NCBI RefSeq assembly: GCF_000685965.1
Contig: NZ_JMLE01000020.1
Location: forward strand, 28,525-92,524
Source: Arthrobacter sp. UNC362MFTsu5.1
GTDB taxonomy: Bacteria > Actinomycetota > Actinomycetes > Actinomycetales > Micrococcaceae
DNA: 64,000 bases
Direction: 5' to 3'
Part shown: piece after piece, positions 15,524-22,995 of the stretch
How positions within the stretch are numbered: position 1 is the stretch's first letter
How the letters are laid out: every line of letters starts with the position of its first letter
Translations under genes and position numbers: made by a program
The notes under the pieces: model-generated
What the model was told of the DNA's origin: nothing
The model's database searches: none
What the model saw: the letters and a program-made list of their open reading frames with translations, nothing else

Positions 15524-16825
15524 CTAGGCGGCCAGGGTGCGCCGGCGGCGGTGGCGCAGCAGCACCAGGCCGAACAGGCAAAGGACAACACCCGCAGCTC
15601 CTACCGAGACAAATCCGGCGGACGGTCCGATTCCATCAATGAAGACACCGGCCAGCGGTGCGCCGAGGGCCACCCCCGCGGTCAGTGCAGACCCGTACCA
15701 ACCCATGGCCTCTCCGCGGCGGCCCTCCTCCACGAGCTCGGCCACTTTTTCCGAGGCAGAGGAAAGGACCGGCGCGCACAGCAACCCTGGCAGCAGCGAC
15801 AGCAGGCACAGGGTCAGCGTGTCCCGGGCGAAGCCCATCGGGATGGTGAGGGCGGCCATCCCGAGTAACAGGACGATCGGGGAAACCGGCCGGTGCATGG
15901 CGCCGTAGAGGAGCCCGCCGACAACGGAAGCCGCGCACCAGAAGACGAAGACCAGGCCGATCTCGGCCTGGTGTCCGCCGGTCTCCAGAGCGGCAACAAT
16001 GCCCACGTCGGTGCCGCTCAGGACCATTCCTGCCCCGGCGGCCACGGCAAAGACCGCCGCCACCGCGGCGGTCAACCAGGCAAAGTTGTGTGCCACCCTG
16101 TGCCGCAGGCCCGAGCGGCGGAGCTCACCGGCCGCCACCGGAGCAAGTTCGGCAGCAGCCTCCTGCAGGTGCGCCGGAGCCGCGGCGACGACCGCCACTT
16201 CCGCGCCTTCCTGCTGGTCCGTTTCGTACTCGGCATCCGGCACCGCGCTGCGCGTGGGAGGGTTGAACCACATCAGGAACAGGCCGGCCACGGACGTGCA
16301 CACACCCACCACCGTCAGTCCTGCCACCGAATATCCGGCAGTGGCCACGATGGCGCCGGCCGCGGGGCCGAGCATAAACACCAGCTCCGTGGCGATCGCA
16401 TCCAGCGCGAAGGCGGTCCGCCGTTGCTCCCCGCTTGCCAGCACGCCCAGGGACTGGCGCACCACGCTGAAGATGGGCAGCGTGAGGAGTCCCCCGACGA
16501 AGACCAGCGCCAGCAGCCACTCGTACGAGACGTGCGGAACCACGGACCAGATGACGGTCTCGGAGACGACGGAAGGAATCAGTGCTTTGCGCAGGCCGAC
16601 GGTGTCCACCCGGCGGCCGCGCCAGGGGGCCCCGACGGCGATGCCGATGGTCATGACCGCTGCTGCGGCACCGGCGGCGGCATACCCCTCGCCCAGGGTG
16701 AGGACGATGTGCAGGGTCAGCAGTACCCCGGCCGCTGAATGCGGTATCCGGGCTATCATTCCGACGGTCAGCAGCCGCCTGATGGGCCTGACTGCAAGAA
16801 GCTCCTTGTAGAGAGCGAAATTCAC
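15524..16825 (-). CDS. MFS transporter of unknown substrate
   Basis: 433 aa with about 12 membrane helices (for example LLTVGMIARIPHSAAGVLLTLHIVL, GAAAAVMTIGIAVGAPWRGRRVDTVG, and C-terminal VSVGAAGVVLCLFGLVLLRHRRRR). The helix 2-3 loop GRRVDTVGLRKAL is the MFS G-x3-D/R-x2-G-R type motif. A long hydrophilic loop in the middle (EYETDQQEGAEVAVV) separates the two halves. Substrate unknown. It follows sseB in the same direction. Confidence 0.88.
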   Translation of the reverse strand: MNFALYKELLAVRPIRRLLTVGMIARIPHSAAGVLLTLHIVLTLGEGYAAAGAAAAVMTIGIAVGAPWRGRRVDTVGLRKALIPSVVSETVIWSVVPHVSYEWLLALVFVGGLLTLPIFSVVRQSLGVLASGEQRRTAFALDAIATELVFMLGPAAGAIVATAGYSVAGLTVVGVCTSVAGLFLMWFNPPTRSAVPDAEYETDQQEGAEVAVVAAAPAHLQEAAAELAPVAAGELRRSGLRHRVAHNFAWLTAAVAAVFAVAAGAGMVLSGTDVGIVAALETGGHQAEIGLVFVFWCAASVVGGLLYGAMHRPVSPIVLLLGMAALTIPMGFARDTLTLCLLSLLPGLLCAPVLSSASEKVAELVEEGRRGEAMGWYGSALTAGVALGAPLAGVFIDGIGPSAGFVSVGAAGVVLCLFGLVLLRHRRRRTLAA

Positions 16826-16883
16826 GGGTTACGTCCTTCATCCTGCCGACGGCAGGACCGGGATGTGACCCGCCTGCCGTCAG

Positions 16884-17783
16884 CTACTCTGCTGCGCGCT
16901 GCAACTTTACCTCTATCGAATCAACCCGCTCGGCAAAGACCGCATTCCGGGACCACTCGGTGTTGAGTCCGGCCACTACTGCCTGGACGGCCGCCGCGTC
17001 CAGTCCGTCTGCCAGGTACAGCACGACACGCAGCTCCGGGCCGGGACCGCCGCCGGGGACAACCGCACCGCCGGCTGTTGACGACGCGACACCGCCGCCC
17101 GGCTCGAGTTCCACGCGCCTTACCGGCGGATAGCCGGCCGTTGCATCCGCCATGGCGCGCGCAAGTTCCGGATCTGCGTAGGACGGAAGCCACTCCTGCT
17201 GCTGGGCGAGTGCCCAGACGGCCGGCCGGCGGACAACGAACGTGTATTCGGAACCGGGGTCCAGCACGAGGAGTTCGGCGCCTTCGGCCACGGCGGACAG
17301 TGCGGCCCTGGCGGCATACACCGCCACCGGTCGGGCTTGCGGGTGCCACGCTTCCAATGCCGCTGCCGACGTGAAGACGGGAAGGGCGGTCCGCCCGTCC
17401 GGTGCTTTCAGCGTTACGAGCGCCATGTCCGCCTGCTTGTCCCCGTGAAGCGTATGGTCGTGCGTCCCGTGGTCGCTCTCTTCGGCCAGCTGGGCAACGA
17501 TCGGAACAAACACCCGGGCAGTGGCCAGGGACGCAACCACCGCAGCCTCACTGCCGGCAGCGGAGCGCAGGGCGTCAACAGCGGCGAGGTAACCGGCATC
17601 GGCCGTGCCGTCGTCGTCCTCGAAGTTGTGGATCTTCGCATCCTCGCCGGCCAGGCTTCGGCCGGCCCAGGGCTGGCCGGCGGAATCCGTGGCCCCGCCT
17701 GAGCCGGCAAGCGCAGCGGCGATGTGGCCGGGCAACTGCCGGGGGGCCGGGGGGCGCTGTTCCGCTGGAGGTCGCTGATCCAT
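16884..17783 (-). CDS. SseB family protein
   Basis: 299 aa. The centre (ARVFVPIVAQLAEESDHG..., MALVTLKAPDGRTALPVFTSAAALEAWHPQARPVAV) is the SseB N-terminal domain. The C-terminal part (VRRVELEPGG...LRVVLYLADGLDAAAVQAVVAGLNTEWSRNAVFAERVDSIEVKL) is the SseB C-terminal domain. The name comes from enhanced-serine-sensitivity; the molecular role is not settled. It starts 13 bases after the priA stop, so it likely belongs to the his transcript. Confidence 0.85.
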   Translation of the reverse strand: MDQRPPAEQRPPAPRQLPGHIAAALAGSGGATDSAGQPWAGRSLAGEDAKIHNFEDDDGTADAGYLAAVDALRSAAGSEAAVVASLATARVFVPIVAQLAEESDHGTHDHTLHGDKQADMALVTLKAPDGRTALPVFTSAAALEAWHPQARPVAVYAARAALSAVAEGAELLVLDPGSEYTFVVRRPAVWALAQQQEWLPSYADPELARAMADATAGYPPVRRVELEPGGGVASSTAGGAVVPGGGPGPELRVVLYLADGLDAAAVQAVVAGLNTEWSRNAVFAERVDSIEVKLQRAAE

Positions 17784-17796
17784 GGTGGTTGCCGGC

Positions 17797-18543
17797 CTAG
17801 CGGCGGCCTGCTACGTCAAGCGCTTCCGGCAGCGTGAAGGCACCGGCGTACAGGGCCTTGCCCACGATGGCACCTTCAACGCCCAGCGGGACGAGGGAGC
17901 GCAGCACTTTGAGGTCTTCCAGGCTCGAGATGCCGCCGGAGGCCACCACCGGCTTGCCGGTCTTCTCCACCATCTGGCGGAGCAGCTCAACGTTGGGGCC
18001 CTGCAGGGTGCCGTCCTTGGTGACGTCCGTGACCACGTAGCGGGCGCAGCCGGCTTCCTCGAGGCGTGCCAGCACGTCCCACAGGTCGCCGCCTTCCTTG
18101 GTCCAGCCGCGGCCCGCCAGTGTTGTTCCGCGCACGTCGAGGCCGACGGCGATCTTGTCACCGAAGCGGTCGATGGCCCGTGCAGTCCACTCCGGGTTTT
18201 CCAGGGCCGCCGTGCCCAGGTTCACCCGGGCGACGCCGAGGTCCAGGGCTTTTTCGAGTGATTCGTCGTCGCGCAGGCCGCCGGACAGTTCAACGTTGAT
18301 GTCCAGCCGCCCCACCACTTCGCGGAGCAGTTCGGCGTTGGATCCGCGGCCAAAGGCTGCATCCAGGTCCACCAGGTGCACCCACTCGGCGCCCTGTTCC
18401 TGCCAGTTGAGCGCAGCTTCCAGCGGCGTGCCGTAGCTCGTCTCGCTGCCGGCCTCGCCCTGGACCAGGCGGACCGCCTGGCCGTTCACGACGTCGACGG
18501 CGGGCAGCAGTTCCAGGACGGGCAGCGGCGTTTCGGTGGTCAT
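17797..18543 (-). CDS. priA: Phosphoribosyl isomerase A (bifunctional HisA/TrpF)
   Basis: 248 aa TIM barrel: LLPAVDVVNGQAVRLVQGEAGSETSYGTP, LSGGLRDDESL, TDVTKDGTLQGPN, VVASGGISSL. In histidine synthesis it converts ProFAR to PRFAR. Actinobacteria usually lack a separate trpF and the same enzyme also isomerises phosphoribosyl anthranilate; I infer this here. Catalytic Asp11-type (PAVDV) and Asp in VTDVTKDG are present. It follows the 52-aa membrane protein gene by 57 bases. Confidence 0.94.
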   Translation of the reverse strand: MTTETPLPVLELLPAVDVVNGQAVRLVQGEAGSETSYGTPLEAALNWQEQGAEWVHLVDLDAAFGRGSNAELLREVVGRLDINVELSGGLRDDESLEKALDLGVARVNLGTAALENPEWTARAIDRFGDKIAVGLDVRGTTLAGRGWTKEGGDLWDVLARLEEAGCARYVVTDVTKDGTLQGPNVELLRQMVEKTGKPVVASGGISSLEDLKVLRSLVPLGVEGAIVGKALYAGAFTLPEALDVAGRR

Positions 18544-18600
18544 CTTCAGGTCCTCAGGTTGTAGTGAAGCTGTGGTGAACAGGCAGGGGTGCGGGCCCGG

Positions 18601-18759
18601 CTAGTTGGCCGGCAGGGTAAGAAGGTATGCGGCCAGCAGCGACATTCCGGCCAGAACGTAGAAAACGACCTGGGTCCAGAGCGGCTTGTGCTGCTGCCTG
18701 AAGGACAGCGCCCCGCCAACCAGCAGGCCGGCGAGGCCCATCAGGACTATGGACCACAT
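18601..18759 (-). CDS. 52-aa two-helix membrane protein in the his operon
   Basis: ATG at 18759 directly abuts the hisH stop (TAGATG), and the frame ends TAG at 18601. The peptide is MWSIVLMGLAGLLVGGALSF, then the polar loop RQQHKPLWTQ, then VVFYVLAGMSLLAAYLL and TLPAN. Two membrane helices joined by a short charged loop are clear. Codon use matches its neighbours. Family unknown to me. Its place between hisH and priA with zero spacing argues that it is translated with the operon. Confidence 0.75.
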   Translation of the reverse strand: MWSIVLMGLAGLLVGGALSFRQQHKPLWTQVVFYVLAGMSLLAAYLLTLPAN

Positions 18760-19521
18760 CTAGGCGGCCGGTCCGCTGCTCGCGGCAGCGGCTTCCGTGG
18801 CGGCCGCCTTGCCGTGGCGCAGGCTGTTGACCCAGTTGCGGAGGAGTCGGGCGCCGGCGTCGCCGGACTTTTCCGGGTGGAACTGGGTGGCGCACAGCGG
18901 CCCGTTCTCCACGGCTGCGATGAACGGTGCGCCGTGCTCGGACCAGGTGACAAGCGGCGCCGCCATGCGGGGCTGGATGACGTCGAAGTCCCAGTGCTGC
19001 ACACCGTAGGAGTGGACGAAGTAGAAGCGCTCGTTTTCAACGCCCTCGAAGAGCCGGGATCCTTCCGGAACCTTCACGGTATTCCAGCCCATGTGGGGTA
19101 CGACCTCGGCGGGCAGCAGTTCCACCTTGCCGGGCCACTCCCCCATGCCCTCGGCTTCGGTACCGTGCTCGACGCCGGCCTCGAACAGCACCTGGAGTCC
19201 CACGCAGATGCCGAGGACAGGACGGCCGCCGGCGACACGCCGGCCGATCATCCGGATGGCGTCCACGGCCTTGAGCTCGCGCATGACCGTTTCGAAGGCT
19301 CCGACGCCGGGGACCAGCAGCCCGTCGGCATTCAGGACGTCCTCGGGCTTGGCGCTGAGGATGACCTCGGCGCCCGCACGCTCCAGCGCACGGACGGCCG
19401 AGCGGACGTTGCCGGAGCCGTAGTCCAGGACTGTGACGGTGGGTTTGCCCTCGGGTGACGCCGGCTTGGCGTTTCCGGCCGGATCCAGGATTGCCCCGTC
19501 CTGGAGGATCGGCCCGGTCAC
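18760..19521 (-). CDS. hisH: Imidazole glycerol phosphate synthase, glutaminase subunit
   Basis: 253 aa. Class I glutamine amidotransferase: nucleophile Cys in VLGICVGLQVLFEAG, oxyanion region LVPGVGAFETVM, and catalytic His-x-Glu in ATQFHPEKSGDAG. It supplies ammonia to HisF (not in this window) to form IGP and AICAR. A GTG start overlaps the hisB stop as GTGA. About 27 residues precede the usual TVTVLDYGSGN start; no closer start codon exists, so the extension seems real. Confidence 0.95.
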   Translation of the reverse strand: MTGPILQDGAILDPAGNAKPASPEGKPTVTVLDYGSGNVRSAVRALERAGAEVILSAKPEDVLNADGLLVPGVGAFETVMRELKAVDAIRMIGRRVAGGRPVLGICVGLQVLFEAGVEHGTEAEGMGEWPGKVELLPAEVVPHMGWNTVKVPEGSRLFEGVENERFYFVHSYGVQHWDFDVIQPRMAAPLVTWSEHGAPFIAAVENGPLCATQFHPEKSGDAGARLLRNWVNSLRHGKAAATEAAAASSGPAA

Positions 19522-20144
19522 AGCGCACCCTTGGTGGAGGGGATGCCCTCCACGCGGGGGTCCGGCTCCACGGCGGCGCGCAGGGCACGCGCGAAGGCCT
19601 TGAACTGGGCTTCCACGATGTGGTGGGGGTCCCGGCCTGCGATGACGTTCATATGCAGGCAGATACCGGCGTGCAGGGTGATCGCCTCGAAGACGTGACG
19701 GGTCAGCGAACCGGTGAAGTGGCCGCCGATCAGGTGGTATTCCTGCCCGGCGGGCTCACCGCCGTGCACCAGGTAGGGCCGCCCCGAGACATCGACGACG
19801 GCATGGGCCAGGGCTTCGTCCAGGGGTACGGTGGCTTCGCCGAAACGGCGGATCCCGGCCTTGTTGCCCAGCGCGGTGCGAAGCACTTCGCCAAACGTGA
19901 TGGCGACGTCCTCCACCGTGTGGTGGACGTCGATGTGGATGTCACCGGTCGCCTTGACGGTCATGTCGATGAGCGAGTGCTTGCACAGTGCGGTCAGCAT
20001 GTGGTCGTAGAACGGAACCGAGGTGCTGATGTCCGAGATGCCCGTGCCATCAAGGTTGATCTCGACGAGCACGGATGATTCGCTCGTGGAACGCTCCATA
20101 CGGGCGGTCCGGGCCTCGGCAGCAATGGATCCGGTGGTGCTCAT
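19518..20144 (-). CDS. hisB: Imidazoleglycerol-phosphate dehydratase
   Basis: 208 aa. The duplicated His-rich metal sites are visible: DHMLTALCKHSLID, HIDVHHTVEDVAITFGE, YHLIGGHFTGSLTRH and DPHHIVEAQFKAFARAL. It dehydrates IGP to imidazole acetol phosphate in the cytoplasm. ATG 20144 (MSTTGSIAAEARTARMERST) is chosen over an upstream in-frame start because AAAGGACA precedes it. Confidence 0.96.
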   Translation of the reverse strand: MSTTGSIAAEARTARMERSTSESSVLVEINLDGTGISDISTSVPFYDHMLTALCKHSLIDMTVKATGDIHIDVHHTVEDVAITFGEVLRTALGNKAGIRRFGEATVPLDEALAHAVVDVSGRPYLVHGGEPAGQEYHLIGGHFTGSLTRHVFEAITLHAGICLHMNVIAGRDPHHIVEAQFKAFARALRAAVEPDPRVEGIPSTKGAL

Positions 20145-20233
20145 GTGTTGTGTCCTTTGGATGTAAGGAGAAATACCGTCTGTGTGCAAGTCTGCGGAAC
20201 CGGCTCCCTGGGAAACCGGGGTCTGACTCAAGT

Positions 20234-21352
20234 TTAGGCCGGGACGCTGGGCTGCCCGGCCAGGATCAGTTCCAGGGCTTCGAGGAAGGCTGTGGTTTCC
20301 GTCTCAGTGCCTGCCGTGACGCGCAGGTGGCCGGGGATTCCGACATCCCGGATCAGGACGCCGGCGTCCAGCAGTCCCTGCCAGACGCGGTGGGGATCCT
20401 CGAGCCCGCCGAAGAAGACGTAGTTCGAGTCGGAAGCGGCAGGCTTGAGTCCCATCCGGGTCAGCTCCGTGACGATCCGGTCGCGCTGCCGCTTGATGTC
20501 CTCGACGTCGGCCATGAGGGCTTCGCGGTGTGTCAGGGCTGCCAGGCCGGTCGCCTGCGTGATGGCGGACAGGTGGTACGGCAGCCGAACGAGCCGCAGT
20601 GCGTCCGTAACCTCGGGGGCGGCCGCCATGTAGCCGAGCCTTGCACCGGCCAAGGCAAAGGCCTTGCTCATGGTGCGGGACACGATCAGGCGCTCACGGC
20701 CCGGCAGGAGGATGAGGGCGCTGGGCGTCCCGTCGTGCGCAAACTCGTGGTAGGCCTCATCGACGATCACGACCGTCTGGCTGGCCTCGCCCGCGGCGTA
20801 AACGGCTTCCACCACGTCCAGCCCCAGGCCCGTGCCGGTGGGGTTGTTCGGTGAACACAGGAAAACGATGTTGGGCTGGAGCTCCCGCACCTGACGGGCC
20901 GCCGACTCAGCACTGAGGCCGTAATCGTCCGCACGCTGGCCGACGATGTAGCCCGTGTCGGTGCCGCTTGCCAGCAGGGGGTACATGGAATACGTGGGCG
21001 GGAATCCGAGGGCGGTACGCCCCGGCCCGCCAAACGCCTGCAGGATCTGCTGCAGCACTTCATTGGACCCGTTGGCGGCCCAGATGTTCTCAGCGCCCAG
21101 TCCGTGGCCCAGGTACTCCGCCAGGCGCTCACGCAGTTCGGTGAACTCCCGGTCCGGGTAGCGGTTCAGTCCCGCCGCGGCAGCGGTCACGGCCTCGGAG
21201 ATGGCGGCGAGGACATCGGCCGGAACGCCATGGGTGTTTTCGTTGACGTTGAGCAGGATGGGAACATCCAGCTGCGGCGCACCGTACGGGCTCAGGCCCC
21301 GAAGGTTGGTCCGGAGGGGAAGTCGGTTCAGTCGCTCTAGCTGGTCAGTCAC
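20234..21352 (-). CDS. hisC: Histidinol-phosphate aminotransferase
   Basis: 372 aa, class I/II PLP aminotransferase. NVNENTHGVP, LFLCSPNNPTGTG, IVDEAYHEF and the PLP lysine in VSRTMSKAFALAGARLGY are present. It converts imidazole acetol phosphate to histidinol phosphate. GTG start at 21352. It is first in the operon hisC-hisB-hisH-orf-priA-sseB; hisD is not seen upstream. Confidence 0.95.
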   Translation of the reverse strand: MTDQLERLNRLPLRTNLRGLSPYGAPQLDVPILLNVNENTHGVPADVLAAISEAVTAAAAGLNRYPDREFTELRERLAEYLGHGLGAENIWAANGSNEVLQQILQAFGGPGRTALGFPPTYSMYPLLASGTDTGYIVGQRADDYGLSAESAARQVRELQPNIVFLCSPNNPTGTGLGLDVVEAVYAAGEASQTVVIVDEAYHEFAHDGTPSALILLPGRERLIVSRTMSKAFALAGARLGYMAAAPEVTDALRLVRLPYHLSAITQATGLAALTHREALMADVEDIKRQRDRIVTELTRMGLKPAASDSNYVFFGGLEDPHRVWQGLLDAGVLIRDVGIPGHLRVTAGTETETTAFLEALELILAGQPSVPA

Positions 21353-21449
21353 TTCAACAGTTTAAGTGAGGGTGGCCGGGCCGCCGAAACTGTGACGCCA
21401 CCTCCCGGTCTCAAGCAGGTCTTGACGGGCTGGATTGAGTCCTGGCGCC

Positions 21450-21908
21450 CTAGTTTGAAGGGACAAAGATCTGCTGCCCCGGCATGACCCTGCCGCCGTC
21501 GAGGTTGTTCAGCTGGACAATGTCGGCCACGACGTCCCGCGGGTCACGTTCGGGCGCCACGGACCCGGCGATCTCCCAGAGGGACTGCCCCGGCTGAACC
21601 GTCACCGACACGGTGGGAGTCAAGGACAGCTCGGTTGCGGAATCCGCGGCCTTCGCCGGCGAGTTCAGGAAGCCGGCCAGCGAGATCAGGAGCACGGACA
21701 GCAGGATCAGTGGAATCCCGACCAGGACAATGCGCCCGCGGCGGGTCAGTCGGAGGGGCGGCTGCGAGGACCTGGTCTTCGCCGCCTTAACGACCGGGCG
21801 TTCCTCCCAGTTGAAGCCCAGCATGGGAGATTCCGGGCCGTGGTGTCCCAAACCCTGCTTGGCCGAACCATCATGACGCGAACCGTGAATAGCGCTTGTA
21901 ACTGACAT
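21450..21908 (-). CDS. LysM membrane protein, probable SOS cell-division suppressor (YneA/DivS/Rv2719c-like)
   Basis: 152 aa. A cytoplasmic N-terminal part, one membrane helix (GRIVLVGIPLILLSVLLISLAGFL, about 59-82) and an extracellular C-terminal LysM domain (VTVQPGQSLWEIAGSVAPERDPRDVVADIVQLNNL...VMPGQQIFVPSN) that binds peptidoglycan. The same design and place, divergent from lexA, are seen in the division suppressors YneA of Bacillus, DivS of Corynebacterium and Rv2719c of Mycobacterium. I infer it halts division during SOS. LexA-like boxes lie in the shared intergenic region. Confidence 0.85.
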   Translation of the reverse strand: MSVTSAIHGSRHDGSAKQGLGHHGPESPMLGFNWEERPVVKAAKTRSSQPPLRLTRRGRIVLVGIPLILLSVLLISLAGFLNSPAKAADSATELSLTPTVSVTVQPGQSLWEIAGSVAPERDPRDVVADIVQLNNLDGGRVMPGQQIFVPSN

Positions 21909-22010
21909 GAACTGAGCCCTCCTGGACCTGACTGTGCTGCCCGCTGTGTTCCTGAAGCCGGCGACCGCCCGTTCCGGTTTTCGAACATAGAACCGAAGGA
22001 GCGTTGCGAC

Positions 22011-22026
22011 TAGAACACATATTCGA
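22011..22026. promoter_or_regulatory. LexA-like box in the lexA/LysM intergenic region (1)
   Basis: TAGAACACATATTCGA; its reverse complement reads CGAAT-ATGT-GTTCT in the core, two half-site differences from CGAAC-N4-GTTCG. It lies about 100 bases before the LysM gene start. A third half-palindrome, TCGAACAT at 21981-21988, is nearby. Confidence 0.45.
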
Positions 22027-22077
22027 ACTTTACTGGTTCTGTTCTAGCACTTATTAACGAACATTGTCGAGACTCAC

Positions 22078-22093
22078 TAGAACAAATGTTTGA
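22078..22093. promoter_or_regulatory. LexA-like box in the lexA/LysM intergenic region (2)
   Basis: TAGAACAAATGTTTGA is palindromic, with core AGAAC-AAAT-GTTTG, two bases off the LexA consensus. It lies about 140 bases before the favoured lexA start and may serve LexA autoregulation. The rest of 21909-22233 holds promoters and no gene that I can see. Confidence 0.5.
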
Positions 22094-22233
22094 AAAACCT
22101 GTGGGGCTGGCCTACGTTTGAGCTACAGAACAACCACTTCTGCAGTTGATCAGCAGGGTCTGACATTTCAGGCCGGAAGTTCCCGGCACCTGCAGCGATG
22201 GAGGCCGGGGAGAACGGAAAGGCGTTGGCGAAC

Positions 22234-22983
22234 ATGGCAGCACAAGCCACCGGCGGCAGGGCTACGCAGCGGAGCCAGCAGTCATCAGCGAAGCCGAAGG
22301 GCCTCACAGTACGTCAGAAGAAAATTCTGGAAACGATCCAGCGCTCCGTCAACGACAACGGCTACCCGCCGTCAATGCGTGAAATCGGCGACACCGTGGG
22401 GCTGGCCAGCCTCTCCAGCGTCACCCACCAGCTCTCGCAGCTTGAGAAGCTGGGCTACCTCCGCCGCGACCCCAAGCGGCCGCGTGCCATGGAAGTCCTG
22501 ATGCCGTTGACCCTGGACGAGGGTACGGCCAAAATCACCGGCGTGGAGAAGCCTGCCCGGCTGCGTACCGTCGGCGGCCTGTCTGTTTCCGAACTGGCCA
22601 CGGCAACGGATACGGCCATGGTCCCCTTGGTCGGGCGGATCGCTGCCGGCGGCCCGATCCTGGCTGACCAGGTCGTCGAGGACCTGATGCCGCTGCCACG
22701 GCAACTGGTGGGCCACGGGGAGCTATTTATGCTGAAGGTGTCCGGCGATTCCATGATCGACGCGGCGATCTGCGACGGCGACTGGGTTGTGGTGCGCCGG
22801 CAGAGCGACGCCGCCAACGGCGACATTGTTGCCGCCCTCCTCGATGATGAAGCCACAGTCAAGACGTTCCGCCAGCGGGACGGCCACACCTGGCTGCTGC
22901 CCCAGAACACGCAGTACGAACCCATCCTGGGCGATCACGCCACCATCATGGGCAAGGTCGTTTCGGTCCTTCGCTCGCTGTAG
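22234..22983 (+). CDS. lexA: SOS repressor LexA
   Basis: 249 aa from ATG 22234. The N-terminal winged helix (LTVRQKKILETIQRSVNDNGYPPSMREIGDTVGLASLSSVTHQL) binds SOS boxes. The C-terminal S24 protease domain has the self-cleavage site Ala-Gly in VGRIAAGGPIL, the Ser nucleophile in VSGDSMID and the Lys in EATVKTFRQ. Activated RecA triggers cleavage and derepression. An in-frame ATG at 22198 (MEAGENGKALAN) is the alternative; 22234 gives the usual MAAQ-type start and family length, but neither has a clear Shine-Dalgarno. Confidence 0.97.
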   Translation: MAAQATGGRATQRSQQSSAKPKGLTVRQKKILETIQRSVNDNGYPPSMREIGDTVGLASLSSVTHQLSQLEKLGYLRRDPKRPRAMEVLMPLTLDEGTAKITGVEKPARLRTVGGLSVSELATATDTAMVPLVGRIAAGGPILADQVVEDLMPLPRQLVGHGELFMLKVSGDSMIDAAICDGDWVVVRRQSDAANGDIVAALLDDEATVKTFRQRDGHTWLLPQNTQYEPILGDHATIMGKVVSVLRSL

Positions 22984-22995
22984 CAGCGCACTCCT

